In this document: piece after piece, positions 58,753-64,000 of the stretch
Layout: every line of letters starts with the position of its first letter
How positions within the stretch are numbered: the stretch's first letter is position 1
Assembly (NCBI GenBank): GCA_964553035.1
Contig: CAZKJH010000004.1
Location: forward strand, 3,257 to 67,256
DNA: 64,000 nt
Reading direction: 5' to 3'
Source of the DNA: JBBQIY01 sp964553035
GTDB taxonomy: Bacteria > Verrucomicrobiota > Kiritimatiellia > RFP12 > UBA3636
Notes under the pieces: generated by a model
The model's database searches: none
Told to the model about the DNA's origin: nothing
The model's input: the letters and a program-made list of their open reading frames with translations, nothing else
Made by a program: the position numbers and the translations under genes

Positions 58753-59538
58753 ATGAAGCGAATATCCGTCATCACCCCGAGCTTTAATTCGGAGAAGTAT
58801 GTTGAGCAGACCCTGCGCACCGTTGCGATGCAGCGCGAGGAGGGGCTGGAGGTGGAGCATCTCATCATGGATGGCGGCAGCACCGATGGCACGGTCGCAC
58901 GTGTGGCAGAGTATGCACACTGCCACACGAGATTCATCTCTTCGAAAGATGCCGGACCGGCCGATGCAATCAACAAGGGGCTGGCAATGGCCACGGGTGA
59001 ATACCTGTGCTGGCTCAACTCCGACGATTTTTATGCAGAACATGCCCTGAAAAGGGCTGTGGAGATGCTTGAAGCGCATCCGAAGATGGCCTTCTGCTTT
59101 GGGCATTGTCCGATTGTGGATGCGGAGGGGGTCGAGATCCGTCGGTTTATCACGGGGTTCAAGGAATTCTGGTATCCGTTTTCCTGTCGTTTTATGATAC
59201 GGACGCTGAACTATATTTCCCAGCCAGCAATGGTGTTCCGGCGCAGCGCCTTCGAGGCGGCAGGGCCACTGCGAACCGATCTGAAGGCGGCATGGGATTA
59301 CGACTTGACGCTGCGGCTCTGGCGACAGGGCGGGGGCGTTTGCGTGAAGCGCCCCGAGATGGCCTACTTTCGGTGGACACCGCATTCGATCAGCGGGAGC
59401 CATTTTGCACGGCAGTTCGAAGAGGAGTTCGCTTGCGTCAGACAGGATGCTGGGCGGTGGGCTTTTTCGACATTTCTTCATCGATTTGTCAGTTGGGGTA
59501 TTGTTTTCTGCTATACTCGCATGACAAGGAGCATTTGA
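58753..59538 (+). CDS. Glycosyltransferase family 2
   Basis: A 261-residue GT-A-fold transferase. Donor site: VITPSFNSEKYVEQTL and IMDGGSTDGT, with the metal-binding DXD-type motif in CWLNSDDFYAEHAL. Acceptor region: AAWDYDLTLRLWRQGG. No membrane helix, so cytoplasmic or peripheral. It probably adds a sugar during surface glycan assembly. It is separated from the next glycosyltransferase gene by one base, so they work in the same pathway. Confidence 0.85.
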   Translation: MKRISVITPSFNSEKYVEQTLRTVAMQREEGLEVEHLIMDGGSTDGTVARVAEYAHCHTRFISSKDAGPADAINKGLAMATGEYLCWLNSDDFYAEHALKRAVEMLEAHPKMAFCFGHCPIVDAEGVEIRRFITGFKEFWYPFSCRFMIRTLNYISQPAMVFRRSAFEAAGPLRTDLKAAWDYDLTLRLWRQGGGVCVKRPEMAYFRWTPHSISGSHFARQFEEEFACVRQDAGRWAFSTFLHRFVSWGIVFCYTRMTRSI

Positions 59539-59539
59539 T

Positions 59540-60685
59540 ATGAAAATAGGAGTTAACGCGCTGTTCATGATTCCCGGTGAAGTCGGGGGTAGCGAAACGT
59601 ATCTGCGCAAGACCTTGCAAGCCGCCGCTAAAAATCATCCTCAGCATGAGTTCGTGGTCTTTACCAACGCAGAGAATCGTCAGGTGCTGGCGCGAGATTT
59701 GATGTCGTTACAAAATGTCGTGCTGGTCAACATGCGAGTCAAGGCAACCTCGCGACTTCGACGCATCCTTCGCGAACAGTTTACATTGCCGCGCGTGATC
59801 GCCGCCAACGGAATCGAAGTGCTTTGGAACCCTGGGAATACCGCGCCGGCCTTTGTGAAGTGTCCGCAAGCGACGACCGTGTATGACATGCAGTACGAGC
59901 ATTTCCCCCAAGATTTTTCAAAGCTGGGACTGTTCTTCACGAAGCGGCTCACCAAAAGTTCTCTCCGCCGCAGCCAGGCGGTGCTGACAATATCCGAATT
60001 CTCGCGGCAAGAGATCGTTAAATTTACGAAAACTCAATTTGAAAAGATCAAACCAATTCCGCTTTCTGCCGACGCAGATTTTGCGATCCTGCACCCTGGA
60101 AATTTTGTGGCAGAACGCGTGATGGTGTTGACCCGAAGTGCTGATCCGTATATTTTGATGGTGTCGAACACGTATCCGCACAAGAGCATGGAGACGGGTG
60201 TGCGTGCCTTTGGAAAGATCATGAGCGATATTCCGCACAAGCTCGTATTGATTGGGAAGCCGCGTCGTGGTGAGTCCGACGTGGAGAAGGCGATTGCTGA
60301 ATTGCCGGAGGAGGGGCGGGTTGTGCGATTGCAGTATGTCATGGGGCAGGATCTTGCAGCCTTGTACCAAGGAGCAGACCTTTTTGTTTTCCCCTCCAAG
60401 TACGAGGGATTCGGCTTGCCGGTGCTGGAAGCGATGAGCGCGGGTGTTCCGGTGGTGACGACGCGCGAGGGTTCGATTCCAGAGGTCGGCGGTGACACCG
60501 TTGATTATGCGCCTGCCGGCGATGTTGAGGCTTTTGCAGCGGCGATGAAGAAGTTGATTGCGCTGGATCCAGCCGCTCGTGAGGCCTGGGTTTCGCGTGC
60601 CAAGGCGCGCGCCACACGCTTCTCGTGGGAGGCAACGGCGCAGGCAACGATCACGGTACTTGAAAGCATGAAAGCCGATGCGTAG
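59540..60685 (+). CDS. Glycosyltransferase family 4 (GT-B)
   Basis: A 381-residue GT-B transferase. N-terminal domain has GEVGGSETYLRKTLQAAA. The C-terminal domain has YILMVSNTYPHKSMETGVRA, then the donor-site block FVFPSKYEGFGLPVLEAMSAGVP with the E-x7-E motif, and TTREGSIPEVGGDTV. It should use a nucleotide sugar for surface polysaccharide or lipid glycosylation. Pairing with the GT2 gene suggests consecutive transfers. The start ATG lies one base after the upstream TGA. No membrane helix. Confidence 0.85.
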   Translation: MKIGVNALFMIPGEVGGSETYLRKTLQAAAKNHPQHEFVVFTNAENRQVLARDLMSLQNVVLVNMRVKATSRLRRILREQFTLPRVIAANGIEVLWNPGNTAPAFVKCPQATTVYDMQYEHFPQDFSKLGLFFTKRLTKSSLRRSQAVLTISEFSRQEIVKFTKTQFEKIKPIPLSADADFAILHPGNFVAERVMVLTRSADPYILMVSNTYPHKSMETGVRAFGKIMSDIPHKLVLIGKPRRGESDVEKAIAELPEEGRVVRLQYVMGQDLAALYQGADLFVFPSKYEGFGLPVLEAMSAGVPVVTTREGSIPEVGGDTVDYAPAGDVEAFAAAMKKLIALDPAAREAWVSRAKARATRFSWEATAQATITVLESMKADA

Positions 60686-60700
60686 GTGCCGAGGTTTTCT

Positions 60701-60785
60701 TGGCCACAAAAAGTTTTTAACATGGATAGACAGGATGTTCAGGATAGAATTCCTGATGAAAATCTCCGTGCCTCCGGTGTCTCCG
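60701..60785. repeat. Widespread noncoding repeat (CACAAAAAG...ACATGGATAGACAGGATGTTC type)
   Basis: GGCCACAAAAAG, AACATGGATAGACAGGATG, TTCAGGATAGAATTCCTG and CTCCGTGCCTCCGGTGTCTCC in sequence. I recognise this type of block as common between genes in many environmental genomes; 9655-9740 is a related variant. Confidence 0.5.
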
Positions 60786-60869
60786 GGGTGAATATTCTCA
60801 TGAGACAGATCACGGACTGGCGACCGGTCAATGAATCGTGAGTGCGCTCAAGCCAAGAAAAATGGGCGT

Positions 60870-60899
60870 TTGACAGCGCTTCAGACAAAGTTGTATTGT
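60870..60899 (+). promoter_or_regulatory. Promoter of the sigma factor gene
   Basis: TTGACA (60870-60875), an 18-base spacer and TATTGT (60894-60899). The predicted transcript begins about 55 bases before the ATG at 60962, which supports that start over the in-frame ATG at 60842. Confidence 0.55.
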
Positions 60900-60961
60900 G
60901 TTGGCGCGGTCGAAAGGATTTGGTCTGTACCGCAGAGGAGATTGCATGCGGTGGAGCCGAT

Positions 60962-61579
60962 ATGAAAAATGTGGACGACGACAGGAAAGCGACTGAGGAT
61001 ACGGACGCAGGATCCGGCATCCCTTTAGAGATTCATGCCTCTGCCGAAAAGGAGGCGTCGGCCGCCGAGGATATTGCGCTGATGCTGCGTGCGCGGGACG
61101 ATGATTTGGCGGCATTTTCGCTGCTGGTCAAAAAACACCAGCAGTCCGTCATGAACTTTTTTGCGCGCAACGGCGTTTCTAGAGATGTCGAAGATCTCGC
61201 TCAGGAGGCGTTTCTCAAACTTTACCGGGCGAGACACCGCTACCAGCCCAGCGCAAAGTTCACCACCTTCCTGTATCTTATCGCGAGACAGGTGATGATC
61301 GACTCCATACGGCACGGTAGTCGTAAAGCCAAGTTGATGGAGGGTTATGGGAAGGAGGCGGATCAGATGGAGGAAGCCCCATCGATGCGCGGGGAGAAGG
61401 AGGATGCCGAGGTAGCGCTGGGATGTCTGTCGCAGGCACTTCGCGAGGCGGTCGTGCTTGTGGTCATGCAGGGCATGGCGTATGCGGAAGCGGCGGAGAT
61501 TCTGGGCGTGCCGACGGGAACCGTGAAGTCGAGGGTGTCGGCAGCCATGCAGAAGATGAGAGAAGTCGCTAGTCGCTAG
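60962..61579 (+). CDS. ECF-type RNA polymerase sigma factor
   Basis: A 205-residue sigma-70 family protein with only regions 2 and 4. Region 2: SLLVKKHQQSVMNFFARNG, VEDLAQEAFLKLYRARHRY (DLAQE motif), KFTTFLYLIARQVMIDSIR. Region 4: LSQALREAVVLVVMQGMAYA, EAAEILGVPTGTVKSRVSAA helix-turn-helix. It directs RNA polymerase to envelope or stress genes. GTGGAG before 60962 and the promoter at 60870 support the start. The C-terminus (REVASR) runs into CTAGTCG repeats. The next gene encodes a membrane protein in the usual anti-sigma position. Confidence 0.85.
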   Translation: MKNVDDDRKATEDTDAGSGIPLEIHASAEKEASAAEDIALMLRARDDDLAAFSLLVKKHQQSVMNFFARNGVSRDVEDLAQEAFLKLYRARHRYQPSAKFTTFLYLIARQVMIDSIRHGSRKAKLMEGYGKEADQMEEAPSMRGEKEDAEVALGCLSQALREAVVLVVMQGMAYAEAAEILGVPTGTVKSRVSAAMQKMREVASR

Positions 61580-61715
61580 TGGCTAGTCGCTAGTGAAAAA
61601 CTTTGTCGCGAACTTTGTCGCGAACTTTGGCGAGGGAATGAAATTTTAGACAAGATTACAAGATTAACCGGATGCAGTGGTGGCGGGTCGTTGTGCCTGC
61701 CCGATGGAGAATTTT
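61580..61715. repeat. CTAGTCG and TTTGTCGCGAAC short repeats
   Basis: Directly after the sigma factor stop: GTCGCTAGT and GGCTAGTCGCTAGTG units, then AACTTTGTCGCG twice (61604-61630), a variant of the dispersed TTTGTCGCGAGC family. Confidence 0.6.
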
Positions 61716-62612
61716 ATGAGGGAATGTAATAATAAATCGAAAGAAACGGTGGATGGAAACGAGGATATCGTGTCCTTGTTACGTGCTGTGCCGGCGCGGG
61801 AGTTTCGGGATATTTCCGGTGAGGTCATGCAGGCGATTGCTAGGCGTCGTTTTCTGAAGCGTTGTGCCGTAGCATCGCTGGTTTCGGCCGCTGCCGCCGT
61901 GGTGGTGGCTGTGTTAATGGTTCCTGCATCGTCACCGCAAGGTGGGGTTGAGCCGGTGCTTGTGACTGTTGCTGCACCGCTGTCGGCCGCCGAGTGGCTT
62001 GTCTCCGCGCAGGAGGCGGATGGCACGTGGAATCCGGCGCATTGGGGCGGTAGTGCGGACTATATTCCGGCGGTAACGGGTTTCGCCATGATGTCACTCG
62101 TCTCTGCTGAAGGCGATGCATACGATGCGCTTGTGTCGAAAGCGGCTCAGGCGTTCCGGGCCATGCAGGCTGCCCACGGGCGGCTGGGGGCGGCATCGGG
62201 ACGATCGATCTTCAACCATGGAATTGCGACGGTTGCGTTGCTGAAGCTTTATGAGACGGGGCGTTTCCCGGAGTTGTTTACGCTTGTGGACGGAGCGGTC
62301 AATCACATTCGAGAGACTCAGAATTCCGCAGGAGGATGGGGTGGAGGCGAAGGAGCTTCTGTTGACATCTGGATGGTGGATGCGCTTGCCCGAGCCAGCG
62401 TTCTCGGGTGGCAGGATAAAGGCGGCCATCTCCGTCGCGGCATTCGTCGTTTGGAGACCGCCGACACGCCATTCTCAGGTGAAATCTCCGCTGCCGGCAC
62501 GCTGGCGCAAAAGCGCGAGGTGGTTGAAACCCTCTGCGGCAAGTGGATCGAGGATAATCCAGTTGCCCGTGCTGGCGGCATGGTGTATGCCAAGTCCGTT
62601 GCGACGTTGTAA
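61716..62612 (+). CDS. Membrane-anchored prenyltransferase/squalene-cyclase-like toroid protein
   Basis: A 298-residue protein. A short cytoplasmic N-terminus (about 48 residues, with a helix AREFRDISGEVMQAIARR) is followed by one membrane span (about 50-69) and an extracytoplasmic alpha/alpha-toroid domain with repeats such as SAAEWLVSAQEADGTWNPA and HIRETQNSAGGWGGGEG, as in squalene/prenyltransferase-type repeats. The cyclase Asp-rich motif is not seen, so it is probably not an enzyme. Position after an ECF sigma gene and the single span suggest an anti-sigma regulator that senses an outside signal. GGAGA at 61706-61710 supports the start; the frame extends to 61677. Confidence 0.65.
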   Translation: MRECNNKSKETVDGNEDIVSLLRAVPAREFRDISGEVMQAIARRRFLKRCAVASLVSAAAAVVVAVLMVPASSPQGGVEPVLVTVAAPLSAAEWLVSAQEADGTWNPAHWGGSADYIPAVTGFAMMSLVSAEGDAYDALVSKAAQAFRAMQAAHGRLGAASGRSIFNHGIATVALLKLYETGRFPELFTLVDGAVNHIRETQNSAGGWGGGEGASVDIWMVDALARASVLGWQDKGGHLRRGIRRLETADTPFSGEISAAGTLAQKREVVETLCGKWIEDNPVARAGGMVYAKSVATL

Positions 62613-62631
62613 CTGGTTCTTCGCTTTCGAG

Positions 62632-63849
62632 CTAGAGGTCGTCGATCACGCTGCGCGCAATAGACACCCATTTGCGAACGCGGTCGGGGTCGCCTTGCAC
62701 TGTTTCGACATCCTTCAGCGTGATGTCAACATGACATCCTTTGCACGCCTCCAGATCACGTTTCAGAATGGAGCGGATGCGAGAGGGGTCAAAGCCATAG
62801 CTCACCATGTCTGCCGGGCTGGGACGATAACTCAGCACGTAGTCCCGACCGATCTGCTCAGCACACTTGGCAACGTTGGCAAACGGCGAGACGGCGATGC
62901 GCCTGAGGTTCGGGATCTGCCGGAGTATATCGATTTTGCGAGTCAGGTCTTCGCAGCAACCGTAGGCGACCAAGCCGAATTTTTTGAGGATGGGTAACTG
63001 GTACTGAAGCATGAATTCGTCGTGCATTTCCGGCGAAACAGCCGTCAGTTCCTGCGCTGCCATGTAGCCCCAGAGGTCTTTCCGATTGACACCGTTGATG
63101 TTGGCTGCGGGATCGCGCAATTCTTCGGCGTATGCCATCGCTTGGTTTTGGTGGGCACTCAGCCCCCAGTCTCCCGCTGACTCGGCCTGCTCTTGGGTAT
63201 GCAGGATGCCGTCGCGCAGGAAGGCCAGTAGGCGGTGCAACCCCTCCGGGTCGTCCATCATGTCCATCATAAAGTTCTCAATCCCCCGCAAGAAGCCAAG
63301 ATTCGTCGAAATGTCTCCGCCCCACATGCGGTAGGCGGGGGCGCGATCCACGTTGATGATGAGAATATCTCCGATCGCATCGGACAACCTCCCGACATTT
63401 TCTTTGGTGTCGATTTCGTCGACTTCATGCCACGGCACCCGTAGCTTCTTGATGTCGGACAACGCTTTCAGTGGGTAGTCTATCTTGAATGATCCGCCGG
63501 GTTCGTCACTGCTTATATAATTAATATCGACACCCCAACCGTGACAGGTCAACGTTGCGGGGACGGTGATCCAGGGTTCAAAAACAGAGTCGTCACCCAA
63601 CGTGTACCAAAAGAGGTTTTTTCGGAGGAGACCTTCATAGTGGCGGAGCAGAGGATCCTCGCAAGTGCAGCCGGCCTGCGGCATTTCTTGCCAGGCAAAG
63701 GCACGCGCATAGATCAACGGCCGTGTCATCTCAAGGCTGTTATGCCGCTTCCAGAGGGCTCTGCGTTTTTCTTGTACAGGATCGGCGCAGAGATCCCGGT
63801 ATTGTTTCGCGAGGTTCCTGATGATCTGAAGATCTGATTGATTTAGCAT
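62632..63849 (-). CDS. Uroporphyrinogen decarboxylase (URO-D) family protein
   Basis: A 405-residue TIM-barrel protein of the wider URO-D/cobalamin-dependent methyltransferase family. Visible blocks are FWYTLGDDSVFEPWITVP, FLRGIENFMMDMMDDPEGLHRLL, FMLQYQLPILKKFGLVAYGCCEDLTRKID and PNLRRIAVSPFANVAKCAEQIG. The YGCCED motif with its two cysteines fits the methyltransferase-like branch rather than heme synthesis. No haem gene is nearby, and the reaction is not assigned. The start is supported by GAGAAG upstream. The remaining 63850-64000 shows no feature. It faces the toroid gene end to end. Confidence 0.7.
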   Translation of the reverse strand: MLNQSDLQIIRNLAKQYRDLCADPVQEKRRALWKRHNSLEMTRPLIYARAFAWQEMPQAGCTCEDPLLRHYEGLLRKNLFWYTLGDDSVFEPWITVPATLTCHGWGVDINYISSDEPGGSFKIDYPLKALSDIKKLRVPWHEVDEIDTKENVGRLSDAIGDILIINVDRAPAYRMWGGDISTNLGFLRGIENFMMDMMDDPEGLHRLLAFLRDGILHTQEQAESAGDWGLSAHQNQAMAYAEELRDPAANINGVNRKDLWGYMAAQELTAVSPEMHDEFMLQYQLPILKKFGLVAYGCCEDLTRKIDILRQIPNLRRIAVSPFANVAKCAEQIGRDYVLSYRPSPADMVSYGFDPSRIRSILKRDLEACKGCHVDITLKDVETVQGDPDRVRKWVSIARSVIDDL

Positions 63850-64000
63850 AATAAACTTCTCTATCTTGATAGGGTACAGTGCAAAGCAAACTGAGATATG
63901 AAGCGTATCCCTTTTCGAGCCGACTGTCTAGTGCGTTTTAAATTGTGGTTTGTAATCGGTCAGTGACGCTTTCAATTACCCACATCTCCAGCAAGTTCAA

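Noticed and set aside
58714..59610. 298-codon minus-strand frame opposite the GT2 gene
   Set aside because: Low-complexity antisense translation opposite a clear glycosyltransferase.

Overview
The window looks like a chromosomal contig from a Gram-negative member of the Planctomycetota-Verrucomicrobiota-Chlamydiota superphylum, most likely Kiritimatiellota, Verrucomicrobiota or Lentisphaerota. The reasons are a PEP-CTERM protein, five Gfo/Idh/MocA-type oxidoreductases, large OPT-like membrane proteins of a kind I know from that group, a lipoprotein-rich envelope gene set and many repeat-filled intergenic spaces. This placement is inferred from gene content; there is no rRNA here. A run of 100 N inside a repeat array points to a draft or metagenome assembly.

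Layout. 1-2.2 kb: minus-strand operon (M28 lipoprotein peptidase, GT9 glycosyltransferase, start of xseB). 2.3-3.6 kb: tRNA-Gln(CTG) and ilvC under one likely promoter. 4.1-9.5 kb: large secreted C25-type peptidase, a truncated carbohydrate-active gene and an oxidoreductase. 9.5-17.9 kb: a repeat-rich zone. It holds a four-helix-bundle/zinc-ribbon gene flanked by about 115-120 bp direct repeats, a secreted duplicated-domain protein, a PEP-CTERM protein, two REP-associated tyrosine transposases (RAYTs) with an extra DprA-like C-terminal region, their REP hairpins, and a fused MFS/spermidine-synthase-like protein.

17.9-34.2 kb: an oxidoreductase, then a tightly packed plus-strand operon. The operon encodes two OPT/DUF6785-like membrane proteins, a 1679-residue fusion of a degenerate M28 domain with an FtsX permease, a second FtsX permease and two ABC ATPases. 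A TIM-barrel hydrolase-like gene follows. I think this operon is an undescribed envelope transport system.

34.3-47.8 kb: an envelope region dominated by CsgG/LpoB-like proteins. It includes a COG3014-like, YcfL-like and LpoB-like lipoprotein cassette, an LA_2272-like repeat protein, and a facing minus-strand operon of CsgG-like proteins. A D-lyxose isomerase-like gene and an esterase sit between the two.

48-64 kb: sugar and glycan metabolism: two tandem paralogous esterases around an oxidoreductase, an oxidoreductase/class III aminotransferase pair, another oxidoreductase, an FGGY kinase, two glycosyltransferases, an ECF-type sigma factor with a membrane-anchored toroid protein, and a URO-D-like protein. 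Together these suggest a carbohydrate-degrading bacterium with an elaborate outer envelope. All family names come from reading motifs by eye; no search was run.
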